From assembly GCA_030148725.1 (NCBI GenBank), contig JASBSU010000037.1, positions 1-64,000 on the forward strand: a stretch of DNA of 64,000 nt. Reading direction: 5' to 3'. Made by a program: the position numbers and the translations under genes. The stretch is from Hyphomicrobium sp. GTDB taxonomy: Bacteria > Pseudomonadota > Alphaproteobacteria > Rhizobiales > Hyphomicrobiaceae. The notes under the pieces are model-generated. The model was not told the origin of the DNA. It made no database searches and saw nothing but the letters and a program-made list of their open reading frames with translations. How positions within the stretch are numbered: position 1 is the first letter of the stretch; every line of letters begins with the position of its first letter. Of the stretch, positions 49,057-57,995 are shown piece by piece.

Positions 49057-49662
49057 GTGCCGCGCCTGTCTTTCATCCCCATTGCCGAACCGCGCTTCGT
49101 CGACGAACCAATCCCGACATCGGCTGATTGGTTGCATGAGCCGAAGCTCGACGGTTTCCGGCTGCAGATCCACGCCAAGGGGCCGCGCTCGAGGCTCTAC
49201 TCGCGCGAGGGGCACGACTTCACCGATCGCTATCCGTCGATCGCCGCGGCGGCCGCGCGCCTGGTCGTCACCACGGCAGTGATCGACGGCGAACTCGTCG
49301 CCTGCGATGTCAACGATCAGCCCGACTTCTACGCGCTGCTCTTGAACAAGCCGCATCAGGGGCTGTGCGTGTGGTGCTTTGATCTCCTCGAGGTCGACGG
49401 TCGCGATCTGAAACGCGAGCCGTTGTGGGCCCGCAAGCAGGCGCTGGCCGAGATCCTGCCGGGGCGGACGCTGCGATACCTCGAGCACTTCGACGATGGT
49501 TTGGCGCTGCTCGCCGATGCGGAGCGGCGCAACATGGAGGGCATCGTCTCGAAACGGCGCAACGCGCGCTATCTCGCCGGCGCGCGGTGCGGCTGGCGCA
49601 AGACGAAGACGGCGGCCTGGCGCGAGGCGAACAAGGACCGCCACAAGTATTTCGAGCGCTAG
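49057..49662 (+). CDS. Minimal ATP-dependent DNA ligase (LigD-type catalytic domain)
   Basis: A 201-aa protein with the nucleotidyltransferase motifs in order: EPKLDGFRLQIHAKG (motif I, the adenylated Lys), SREGHDFTDRYP, VIDGELVA, CFDLLEVDGRDL, EGIVSKRRNARYLAG and WRKTKTAAW (motif V). The OB-fold domain that normally follows is absent, giving about half the usual ligase length. Similar short proteins occur in alphaproteobacteria and phages. The start is taken at GTG 49057 (PRLSFIPIAEPRF) because conservation begins there, and no clear ribosome site is seen. It may repair or circularise phage DNA. Confidence 0.78.
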   Translation: MPRLSFIPIAEPRFVDEPIPTSADWLHEPKLDGFRLQIHAKGPRSRLYSREGHDFTDRYPSIAAAAARLVVTTAVIDGELVACDVNDQPDFYALLLNKPHQGLCVWCFDLLEVDGRDLKREPLWARKQALAEILPGRTLRYLEHFDDGLALLADAERRNMEGIVSKRRNARYLAGARCGWRKTKTAAWREANKDRHKYFER

Positions 49663-49672
49663 CTGTAGGCTA

Positions 49673-49846
49673 CTACTTCGTCACGGTCAGCGCGTCGATT
49701 GGGAAGGTCCCCTGCTCAAGCTTGCCGGCCTCGAACCATTTGCAGTCGCACTTGTTGCTGTCGTCTCTGCTCAAATAAGTGACCGTCATGATCGGTCCGC
49801 CGGAGTTCAGCTGAACGGTGGTTCCAACCTTTACTGAGTCGGCCAT
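49673..49846 (-). CDS. DUF2158/YodC-like small protein, not in ORF track
   Basis: A 57-aa protein with GGAGGGG six bases before the ATG at 49846. MADSVKVGTTVQLNSGGPIM, then CKWFEAGKLEQGTFP, matches the DUF2158 (YodC) pattern of small SH3-like proteins common in prophages, function unknown. It is the last phage gene before attR. A perfect 16-bp palindrome lies just upstream of its start. Confidence 0.75.
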   Translation of the reverse strand: MADSVKVGTTVQLNSGGPIMTVTYLSRDDSNKCDCKWFEAGKLEQGTFPIDALTVTK

Positions 49847-49858
49847 AGCCCCTCCAAA

Positions 49859-49874
49859 AGTCTCACGTGAGACT
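49859..49874. repeat. Perfect 16-bp palindrome beside attR
   Basis: AGTCTCACGTGAGACT is 63-78 bp from the attR core and 13 bp before the DUF2158 gene start. Each half is the AGTCTCAC element also present as an inverted pair beside attL. It may be an integrase/excisionase arm site or an operator for the small gene. Confidence 0.6.
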
Positions 49875-49936
49875 ATATCCCACGCGATTGTTCGCTATAT
49901 GTGCTCTGAGGAAACCAACGCTAACGTACTGAAATC

Positions 49937-50014
<78 letters not shown>

Positions 50015-50344
50015 ATGCCGCCGAGACGGCTGCGCCTGGACCGGGAAGCGGTTGTGACCGCGAGGCCGAGACGTCAAAAGGGCCCGCCACGCGAGCCCTC
50101 GTTGGGGAGCGTGTAGCATCATGAGGCCCGCCTGTCCAGCCGTTCAGCTGCAGCAATTTTCTCAGCCCGAGGCAGGCCGCTGACTGCCTTGTAAACGCGG
50201 TTAAACCCGGTGGCTGGACCCGTAGCCAATGGCGTGGCGGCGCCCGTCTCTGCTACAAATGTTGCAGGCAAATTGCGAGTCGCCCCCTATTCTCGCGAAC
50301 CGGCTGCTGATGGTCGCCAGCGCCTCTGCCCGGTCGGGTGAAAG
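50015..50344. other. Intergenic region between tRNA-Lys and PilZ gene
   Basis: About 330 bp without a supported gene. It should contain the promoters of the leftward tRNA and the rightward PilZ gene. No repeats stand out. Confidence 0.5.
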
Positions 50345-50647
50345 ATGGACGAAAAACGAAAGAGCCCGCGCCGCCGTGTCCTCAAGGAGGGCAAGATTGT
50401 CTACGCGGACGGGCTCAGGGTCTTCGACTGCACAATTCGCGACATGTCGGCGGGCGGCGCAAAGCTCCTGATTGCCAGCACGGTCGGCCTACCGGACACT
50501 TTTCACCTTTATGAGAAGTCGTCCGGCATGCTCTACCCGGCGAAGATCGCTTGGCGGCAGGCCAACTCGCTGGGCGTCGAGTTCCAAGGTGCACCGTCCA
50601 GCATCCACGACGCCGCGAACAAGCGCTTTGCGCGGCTGAAGTTCTAA
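50345..50647 (+). CDS. PilZ-domain protein
   Basis: A 100-aa single-domain protein. RKSPRRRVLKEGKI (Arg-rich c-di-GMP motif) followed by CTIRDMSAGGAKLLI (DxSxxG motif) and WRQANSLGVEF are the PilZ hallmarks. It probably binds cyclic di-GMP and relays it to an unknown partner. It is a stand-alone gene immediately outside the prophage. Confidence 0.88.
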   Translation: MDEKRKSPRRRVLKEGKIVYADGLRVFDCTIRDMSAGGAKLLIASTVGLPDTFHLYEKSSGMLYPAKIAWRQANSLGVEFQGAPSSIHDAANKRFARLKF

Positions 50648-50686
50648 GTGTGCGCCTAGCGGTGACGGTGACCGCAGGGGCAGCGC

Positions 50687-51724
50687 CTAGGGGCGCATGA
50701 GCAGATGCTCGTGCCGGTCGATGTCTGCGAGGACCGTGGCTGAACCCTTGACGACGCAGTGCATGGGGTTCGGCTCGACCCGGAATTTCACGCCGATGCG
50801 GCGGCTGAGGGCGACGTCGAGCTTGTCCAGCATCGCGCCACCCCCCGTCATGTGAACGCCGCGGCGCGCAATGTCGCTCAGCACGTCGGGCGGCAAATCC
50901 TCGAGCGCACGCTGGGCGAATTCGGCGAGGCTCTCCACCGGCTCGGCCAGTGCCTCGACGATGTCTGCCGCGCGCAGCACGATCGCCTTCGCCGTGCCCT
51001 GGCGCAGGTCGCGGCCGCGGATGTGGACCTCGGCCGTCCGGCCGTTCGGGGTCGCCAACGTCGTGCCGACCTCGATCTTGATGCGCTCGGCGTTCGTCTC
51101 GCCAACCAGCAACTGGTGGCGGCGGCGGATGAAGCGCACGATCGCCTCGTCCATCGCATTGCCTGCAACGCGCAAGGTGCGCGCGGAGATGATCGTTCCG
51201 CCCGACAGCGCGGCGATGTCGGAAGTGCCGCCGCCGATATCGAGAACCATCGCTCCGCCGGGCTCGCCGATGGGTAGGCCGGCGCCAAGAGATGCGGCGA
51301 CTGGCTCGGCGAGCAGGTAGACTTTGCGTGCGCCGAGGGAAACCGCCGTGTCGTACACCGCGCGGCGCTCGACCGGGGTCGCCTGAGCCGGCACGCAGAT
51401 CAAGATGCGCGGACGACGGAAGCCGAGCATCGTCTTGGTGCGCTTGATGAACTGGCGGAGCATTTCCTCGGTCGCGACGAAGTCGGCGATGACGCCATCG
51501 CGAAGCGGGCGCACCAGCTCGATGTTCTCAGGCGTGCGGCCGATCAATGCCTTCGCCTTGCGGCCAACGGCGAGTATCTCGCGTGTGCCACGGTGGGCGC
51601 GCACGGCCACCGCCGACGGCTCGTCGATGATGATGCCGCGGCCGGCGACGTGGACCAGCGTGTTCGCCGTGCCGAGGTCGATCGCAATGTCGTCCGAGAA
51701 CGCACTCGTTACGCCGCGCAACAT
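50687..51724 (-). CDS. mreB: MreB-family bacterial actin (solitary)
   Basis: A 345-aa protein starting MLRGVTSAFSDDIAIDLGTA at 51724. The actin-fold phosphate loops are visible (IDLGTANTLVHVAGRG and MVLDIGGGTSDIAALSGG) with the usual VPAQATPVERRA and HMTGGGAMLDKLD motifs. MreB polymerises at the membrane to direct cell elongation. No mreC/mreD follow, and several positions differ from canonical MreB, so this may be a second paralog. The gene symbol denotes family only. Confidence 0.85.
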   Translation of the reverse strand: MLRGVTSAFSDDIAIDLGTANTLVHVAGRGIIIDEPSAVAVRAHRGTREILAVGRKAKALIGRTPENIELVRPLRDGVIADFVATEEMLRQFIKRTKTMLGFRRPRILICVPAQATPVERRAVYDTAVSLGARKVYLLAEPVAASLGAGLPIGEPGGAMVLDIGGGTSDIAALSGGTIISARTLRVAGNAMDEAIVRFIRRRHQLLVGETNAERIKIEVGTTLATPNGRTAEVHIRGRDLRQGTAKAIVLRAADIVEALAEPVESLAEFAQRALEDLPPDVLSDIARRGVHMTGGGAMLDKLDVALSRRIGVKFRVEPNPMHCVVKGSATVLADIDRHEHLLMRP

Positions 51725-51866
51725 AGCCCGAAAAGGCCCTTTCTCACGGCCGGGAACTCGGCCTTCCCGTGGTTTTAGGCCGTTTTCCGTGCTGCTGCCA
51801 ACGAGCAAAGGGGCTTGGCGTTGCCGCGGTCGGGTTGCAGCAACGCTCAGGGCTAGCCTGTTTGGC

Positions 51867-53441
51867 TTACAGCGCCTGCTGCTGGACGCGCGCCGTCTTC
51901 TGACGCTTTACCATCAGCTTGTTGAGCGCGGAAACGTAGGCGCGCGCAGAGGCCACCATGGTGTCGGTGTCGGCGCCGCGCCCCGTCACCATGCGACCGC
52001 CCTCCTCGAGCCGGACCGAGACTTCGGCCTGCGCGTCGGTGCCTTCGGTGACGGCGTGCACCTGATAGAGGTCGAGCTTGGCCTCGTGGGGCACGAGCAT
52101 CTTGATGGCGTTGAAGGTGGCGTCCACCGGGCCGTTGCCGGTCGACTGGACGGTGTGCTGGGCGCCATCGACGTCGAGCGTGAGCGTCGCCGTCTGCGGG
52201 CCCATGTTGCCGGCGATGACGGTGAGCGAGACGACCTTCATACGGTCGTGCATGTGGGCGATGCCCTCATCGACGAGCGCCTCGATGTCCTCGTCGTAGA
52301 CATGCTTCTTGCGGTCGGCGAGCGCCTTGAAGCGGTTGAAGGCATCCTCGAAAGCGTTCTCGCCCAGCTCGTAGCCGAGCTCCTTCAGCTTGGTGCGGAA
52401 GGCGTTGCGACCCGAGTGCTTGCCCATGACCAGCGAGGTCTTGCCGACGCCGACCGATTCCGGCGTCATGATCTCGTAGGTCTGCTGGTACTTGAGGATA
52501 CCGTCCTGGTGGATGCCGCTTTCGTGCGCGAAAGCGTTCCGTCCAACGATGGCCTTGTTGTACTGGACGGGGAAGTTGGTCACCGCCGAGACGAGCCGCG
52601 AGGCGCGCGACAGCATCACGCTGTCGATGCCGCTGGCATACGGCAGGCGGTCGGCGCGCGTCTTGATCGCCATGACGATCTCTTCCAGCGCCGCATTTCC
52701 TGCGCGTTCGCCGATGCCGTTGATGGTGCATTCGATCTGGCGGGCTCCAGCGCCCAGCGCGGCCAGCGAGTTGGCGACGGCGAGCCCGAGATCGTTATGG
52801 CAGTGGGTGGAGAAAATGGCCTTGTCGGCGTTCGGCACGCGCTCGCGTACTTGGCGGAACATCGCCGCGTACTCATCAGGCGTCGCATAGCCGACCGTGT
52901 CGGGCAGGTTGATGGTGGTGGCGCCGGCCTTAATGGCGGCGTCGACGCACTGGCACAGGTAGTCGATGCCGGTGCGCGTTGCGTCCATGGCGCTCCACTC
53001 GACGTCCTCGACGAGGTTGCGCGCGCGAGCGACGGTCGCGCTGATGATCTCCAGGACCTCGGCCTCGGTCTTGCGCATCTGGTGCGCGAGGTGGATCGGC
53101 GAGGTGGAGACGAACGTATGGATGCGTCCGCGCTTGGCGTGCTTCACGGCCTCGCCGGCGCGATCGATGTCGGCGTTGATGGCTCGTGCGAGGCCGGCGA
53201 TGGTGGCGTTCTTGACCTGGCGGGCGATGGCCGACACGGCCTCGAAGTCACCATCGGAGGCAATAGGGAAACCCGCCTCGATGATGTCGACGCCCATCTG
53301 GTCGAGGCAGTCCGCGACCTCGAGCTTCTCCTCGAAGGTCATGGTGGCGCCGGGGCACTGCTCGCCATCGCGGAGCGTGGTGTCGAATATGACGACGCGC
53401 TCGGAGGCCACTGGCTCGGACTTTTGCGGATCGGTGCTCAT
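51867..53441 (-). CDS. leuA: 2-isopropylmalate synthase
   Basis: An enzyme of about 524 aa that condenses acetyl-CoA and 2-oxoisovalerate in the first committed step of leucine synthesis. FDTTLRDGEQCPGATM, HCHNDLGLAVAN and NGIGERAGNAALEE give the catalytic domain. The C-terminal regulatory domain for leucine feedback is present. I use the ATG at 53441 (MSTDPQKSEP). ATGs at 53471 and 53513 are also in frame, and the latter would lie inside the leader hairpin. A leucine-rich leader ORF lies upstream, so transcription attenuation by leucine is likely. Confidence 0.93.
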   Translation of the reverse strand: MSTDPQKSEPVASERVVIFDTTLRDGEQCPGATMTFEEKLEVADCLDQMGVDIIEAGFPIASDGDFEAVSAIARQVKNATIAGLARAINADIDRAGEAVKHAKRGRIHTFVSTSPIHLAHQMRKTEAEVLEIISATVARARNLVEDVEWSAMDATRTGIDYLCQCVDAAIKAGATTINLPDTVGYATPDEYAAMFRQVRERVPNADKAIFSTHCHNDLGLAVANSLAALGAGARQIECTINGIGERAGNAALEEIVMAIKTRADRLPYASGIDSVMLSRASRLVSAVTNFPVQYNKAIVGRNAFAHESGIHQDGILKYQQTYEIMTPESVGVGKTSLVMGKHSGRNAFRTKLKELGYELGENAFEDAFNRFKALADRKKHVYDEDIEALVDEGIAHMHDRMKVVSLTVIAGNMGPQTATLTLDVDGAQHTVQSTGNGPVDATFNAIKMLVPHEAKLDLYQVHAVTEGTDAQAEVSVRLEEGGRMVTGRGADTDTMVASARAYVSALNKLMVKRQKTARVQQQAL

Positions 53442-53514
53442 CGGTTCTGCTTTCGCTTCCGGCAGCTCCATCGGAGGAGCCGCAATTGAATTTAAGCTGG
53501 CTCGACTTGTCATC

Positions 53515-53559
53515 CCCTGAGCGCCGTCCCGGGTGTCCGGAACCTTAAAGGCTCAGGGG
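53515..53559 (-). promoter_or_regulatory. Leader hairpin upstream of leuA
   Basis: CCCCTGAGC and GCTCAGGGG pair perfectly over 9 bp with a 27-base loop that itself can fold (CCCGGG). One arm overlaps the stop codon of the leader peptide ORF, so ribosome stalling on leucine codons would change folding. No T-run follows, so the exact anti-terminator/terminator switch is unresolved. Confidence 0.55.
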
Positions 53560-53663
53560 CTGCTAAGGAGCGGCAGAAGCTCTAGAAGGCGCGCCGAGGT
53601 GCCGCCGCGGATCTGGTCCGGGCGCAAAAAGCCTTCGCGTTGGGTGCCTAATGTCTGGCGCAT
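53553..53663 (-). CDS. leuA leader peptide
   Basis: A 36-codon ORF on the minus strand, MRQTLGTQREGFLRPD to ARLLELLPLLSSP, ending 111 bp before the chosen leuA start. Six of eight consecutive codons near its end are leucine (LLELLPLL). This is the classic signature of a leucine-operon attenuator, where scarce charged tRNA-Leu stalls the ribosome. It was missed by the ORF track for length. Confidence 0.82.
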   Translation of the reverse strand: MRQTLGTQREGFLRPDQIRGGTSARLLELLPLLSSP

Positions 53664-53800
53664 GCGCCATCTCATAGTACATCGCGGCAATTTAGGCTAG
53701 TCGCCGCCTTGACCGGCCACGGGTCGCAGTTGCGCGGTCCGGCCGGCCCACCGGTCAGATAAACCGATAACCATGCGCCGCCGGCCTCGCGCCGCGGCTC

Positions 53801-54712
53801 TTAAACGCTGATTTTGCCGTCGATCACGCGGATGGCGGAGCCGCCGATGCGCACGGTTTCGAGGCGCCCATTCTGGGTGACCAGCGTCAGCGAGATGGCA
53901 CTCGGGCGACCCATCTCGTGGCCCTGCTCGATCACCCGGCGATGCGCACCGTCGGGGAGGCCGTCGAAATCATGGACCACGCCGGCGAAGCAGACGGCCG
54001 CCGAGCCGGTGGCAGGATCCTCCGGCACGCCGAGTTGTGGCGCAAACATGCGCGCGTGAAAGGCGGAGCCGGAGTGCACGCACTCACGCGTGTAGAGATA
54101 GACGCCATTGAACGTCGAGGACGGAAACACACTCGCCCAATGCGCCTGCTCGACGCGGGCACGCGCGATCGCCTCCATTCCGGCGACCGGCACGAAGGCG
54201 AACGTGTTGCCGGCGGACAGGCACTGCGGCGTGTGGTTCTCGAAACCGATCTCACGCGGCAGCAGGCCGAGCGCGTCGGCGATCCGGTCGCGCGAGGGCG
54301 GGATGTTGATCTTCTCGGGGAGCTTTGGCGCATCGAACTCAGCGAACGGCGCCTGACCGTCGCGCAGGCGTACGCCGATCCGAACCGTTCCGATCGCCTG
54401 CTCCAGGACGATGATCGCGTCGCGCTCGCCATTGACGAGCGGGGTGCGGAGTTCGGCGAGGAGAGTCGCAGTGCCGATCGTCGGATGGCCGGCAAATGGC
54501 AGCTCCTGCGCCGGCGTGAAGATGCGGATGCGCGCCGAATGCGCCGGGTTCTGGGATTTGAGGACGAACACCGTCTCCGACAGGTTCAGCTCGCGCGCGA
54601 TGTCCTGCATCTGCGCTCCGGTCAACGCGTCGGCATCCATGACGACGGCCAAGGGGTTGCCGCTGAAACGGCGGTCGGTGAAGACATCGAGCGTATGCAG
54701 CGGCAGCGCCAT
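53801..54712 (-). CDS. PhzF-family isomerase-like protein
   Basis: A 303-aa protein: LHTLDVFTDRRFSGNPLAVV, then LNLSETVFVL, ELPFAGHPTIGTA and EDPATGSAAVCFAG are PhzF signatures including the catalytic Glu region. The family includes isomerases/epimerases such as trans-2,3-dihydro-3-hydroxyanthranilate isomerase. Most members have unknown substrates. No phenazine genes are nearby. Confidence 0.88.
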   Translation of the reverse strand: MALPLHTLDVFTDRRFSGNPLAVVMDADALTGAQMQDIARELNLSETVFVLKSQNPAHSARIRIFTPAQELPFAGHPTIGTATLLAELRTPLVNGERDAIIVLEQAIGTVRIGVRLRDGQAPFAEFDAPKLPEKINIPPSRDRIADALGLLPREIGFENHTPQCLSAGNTFAFVPVAGMEAIARARVEQAHWASVFPSSTFNGVYLYTRECVHSGSAFHARMFAPQLGVPEDPATGSAAVCFAGVVHDFDGLPDGAHRRVIEQGHEMGRPSAISLTLVTQNGRLETVRIGGSAIRVIDGKISV

Positions 54713-54795
54713 GCGGTTTATCCGGGTTCCAAAGGCCGGCGCACTCTGCCGAAATCGCGACGCGGGTCAAGCGCGCCGATGTCCCTCTGCCGCAA

Positions 54796-55530
54796 CTACG
54801 TGCAGTCACCATCAAGCAGAGCTTCGGCGAAAACGCGCGCGTGGGGCGGCATTATGGATAGCGGGAGCGCGTCCCCTCGCCGAAGGATGGCGATGTCTTC
54901 GAGCTCGGGCTGCGAGAGCGTGCGCGTGAAGGCGAGGATGCGTTCGCGCAACTGCGCAACCGGCAATGGGCTTCGCCATTCGATACCGATTGTGACGTGA
55001 ACCCCGACGGTCGCCACGTGGTAGCCTGGCACGCGCGAGAGATCCGCGGGCGACAAACCGGTTTCCTCCGATAGCTCGCGCTGGATGCTCGCGTCGATGT
55101 CGATCACATCGTCGATGACGTCGTTGTCGTCGATGACGCCGCTTGGCGGATAGATAAGTCCGGTATTCAGCTGGCCGGGACCCTGACGCCCAAACAACAG
55201 ATGGCCCTCGGCGGATCGGATGAGACTAGCGCCCGATGCCTCTCGAACGCTGTCGCTGGCTGCATACGGCAGCGACCGCCAATAGAGCAGCGTCTTGAAA
55301 TCCGTTTGGAAGAGCGTTCCCTCCAGACGGTCAGAGCCCAGCGTATAGTCGCTGAACAGGTAGATCTGGCCGTTGAACAGCTGGTTTGGGACCGACTTGC
55401 GGCGCTGCCAGTCGCTATCGATCGCGGCGGCGTCTCGTTCCGCAAGGGGCCAGCGCCACTGCCGGACGCGCAAGTCACAGGCCGCGATGCGGTGGTGTTT
55501 TCCTTGGCTTGTCGAGAGTTGCAAGGCCAC
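54796..55530 (-). CDS. Nudix hydrolase-like protein
   Basis: A 244-aa protein. The Nudix box is present in part: an acidic stretch (SGVIDDNDVIDDVIDIDASI) followed by QRELSEETGLSP, giving the REx2EExG core. The insert before it is longer than in the consensus Gx5Ex7. Nudix enzymes hydrolyse nucleoside diphosphate derivatives, and the substrate is unknown here. The N-terminal 100 residues are a separate beta domain. Confidence 0.75.
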   Translation of the reverse strand: MALQLSTSQGKHHRIAACDLRVRQWRWPLAERDAAAIDSDWQRRKSVPNQLFNGQIYLFSDYTLGSDRLEGTLFQTDFKTLLYWRSLPYAASDSVREASGASLIRSAEGHLLFGRQGPGQLNTGLIYPPSGVIDDNDVIDDVIDIDASIQRELSEETGLSPADLSRVPGYHVATVGVHVTIGIEWRSPLPVAQLRERILAFTRTLSQPELEDIAILRRGDALPLSIMPPHARVFAEALLDGDCT

Positions 55531-55999
55531 CGCTCCAGTCGATGCGTGGCAAGTTGGAATCCGGCGATCAAAGACTATTGCGGTACTGAAATCTTAGTTT
55601 TGCCGTGAACCAACCACGCTCGCTCCACGATGAAGGGTTGGAATTAGCAGGTCAGGCGAGGGGGTGCCGAGGGGGACTTTGCACCGAACTTGCTAAGCCG
55701 AACAAGACATGGCCGTCGCGGCGTGCGCGGTGATTTGCACGACGCCAAGGTCGGAGTGTGCCCTCCTTGCGCTCACCAGCGCGAGCCGGCGCACGCGTAG
55801 AAATCCGGCGGTGTCACTTTAACCGGTGATTCCGCTGGAGCGGACGGTGGAGGTCCCCGCTTCTCCGCCGTCCGTTTCTTTGCGCGCTCTGCCTGCGAGG
55901 TGTGCCTCACGAGCAGAGCTCATGCCTGGAAGGCTCGCACGGCAGTAGCCTCAAGCTACCTCCCCAAAACCGCTGTGCGGGCCTTCTGGCTTGTGCTGT
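55531..55999. other. Intergenic region with an orphan terminator
   Basis: About 470 bp without a supported protein gene. A strong plus-strand terminator-like hairpin (55841-55882) has no plus-strand gene in front of it. A small RNA on the plus strand between about 55600 and 55880 is possible but not shown. Confidence 0.4.
55841..55882 (+). terminator. Intrinsic terminator-like hairpin, orphan
   Basis: CGGACGGTGGAG and CTCCGCCGTCCG form a 12-bp stem with one G-T pair and a 10-base loop, followed by TTTCTTTG. It would end a plus-strand transcript. Confidence 0.65.
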
Positions 56000-56230
56000 C
56001 TAGAGGCAGCCGAGCGTCTTCGATCCACACGTATAGTAGTTGATCATTTCGGCGGAACAGCACGGCTGATCGGCGCCACAGCGCCACGACTTGATCTTGC
56101 CGCTCTGTGTCTTGTGCTTGCAGGTCTTGTACGCCTTTTTCGGCGCGGCCTTGGCGGCATCAGCCGAAAACATCGTCGGCGTCGTGGCGATCGCGGCGGC
56201 GAGGGCGAGCGAAGACAGAATACGCAACAT
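56000..56230 (-). CDS. Small secreted Cys-rich protein
   Basis: A 76-aa protein with the ATG at 56230 after CAGGAGT. The signal peptide (MLRILSSLALAAAIATTPTM) is followed by a Lys-rich stretch and six cysteines in the last 40 residues (TCKHKTQ, WRCGADQPCCSAE, YYTCG, LGCL), suggesting a disulfide-bonded periplasmic or secreted peptide. Family and function are unknown. Confidence 0.65.
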   Translation of the reverse strand: MLRILSSLALAAAIATTPTMFSADAAKAAPKKAYKTCKHKTQSGKIKSWRCGADQPCCSAEMINYYTCGSKTLGCL

Positions 56231-56241
56231 GGCAGAACTCC

Positions 56242-56267
56242 TGATGGCCCGAGGATGGGCCATCAGT
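56242..56267. terminator. Hairpin between ilvC and the small secreted protein gene
   Basis: CTGATGGCCC and GGGCCATCAG form a perfect 10-bp stem with a 6-base loop. On the minus strand it follows ilvC and abuts the ribosome binding site of the next gene. It may terminate ilvC transcription or control translation downstream. There is no T-run. Confidence 0.5.
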
Positions 56268-56306
56268 ATGAGCGAAAATGGGCGATGCTGCAGTTGCAGC
56301 CCGGCC

Positions 56307-57386
<1,080 letters not shown>

Positions 57387-57440
57387 TCAGGTGGGATCCG
57401 GCCGTGAAGTACGCGGCCGGAGCATTTTCTGGCAGCTCCT

Positions 57441-57995
57441 TTAGCTGCTCGCGGGCCCGCGGCCAATGGCGGCGATACCGGTGCGCGACACTTCGACAAG
57501 GCCAAGCTCGGTCATGATCGCGATGAACTCCTCGATTTTCGAGGGTTTACCGGTGACCTCGAAGACGAAGTGCTCGGTCGAGGTATCTACGACCTTGGCC
57601 CGGAAAATCTCGGCAATCCGGAGGGCTTCGATGCGCTTGTCACCCTTCCCCGACACCTTGATCAACGCCAGCTCGCGCTCCAGGGCGACGCCCTCGTTCG
57701 TCAGGTCGCGGACGCGGTGAATAGGGATGAGGCGCTCGAGCTGGTGCTTGATCTGCTCGATGACGTCCGGGGTTCCGCGGGTCACGATCGTGATGCGCGA
57801 GAGATGCTTCTCGTGCTCGGTCTCGGTGACGGTCAAGCTGTCGATGTTGTAGCCGCGGCCAGAGAAGAGGCCGATGACGCGCGCGAGCACGCCGGGCTCG
57901 TTGTCGACGAGGATCGAGAGCGTGCGCGAAACGATCGCCTGGGCTGCGCCGGGGCCGACGTAGTGGCTCTTGGAAACGGGCTTGGCCATGTTCAT
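57441..57995 (-). CDS. ilvH: Acetolactate synthase small (regulatory) subunit
   Basis: A 184-aa protein. The ACT domain (SRTLSILVDNEPGVLARVIG and RGYNIDSLTVTETEHEKHLS) binds valine for feedback control. The C-terminal domain activates the large subunit. The ATG at 57995 overlaps the stop of the gene inserted between ilvB and ilvH by four bases, so it is translationally coupled to that gene. Confidence 0.95.
   Translation of the reverse strand: MNMAKPVSKSHYVGPGAAQAIVSRTLSILVDNEPGVLARVIGLFSGRGYNIDSLTVTETEHEKHLSRITIVTRGTPDVIEQIKHQLERLIPIHRVRDLTNEGVALERELALIKVSGKGDKRIEALRIAEIFRAKVVDTSTEHFVFEVTGKPSKIEEFIAIMTELGLVEVSRTGIAAIGRGPASS

Noticed and set aside
51405-53489. Plus-strand ORF of 694 aa antisense to leuA and mreB
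   Set aside because: leuA carries all family motifs on the minus strand. The antisense frame is low-information and spans two real genes.
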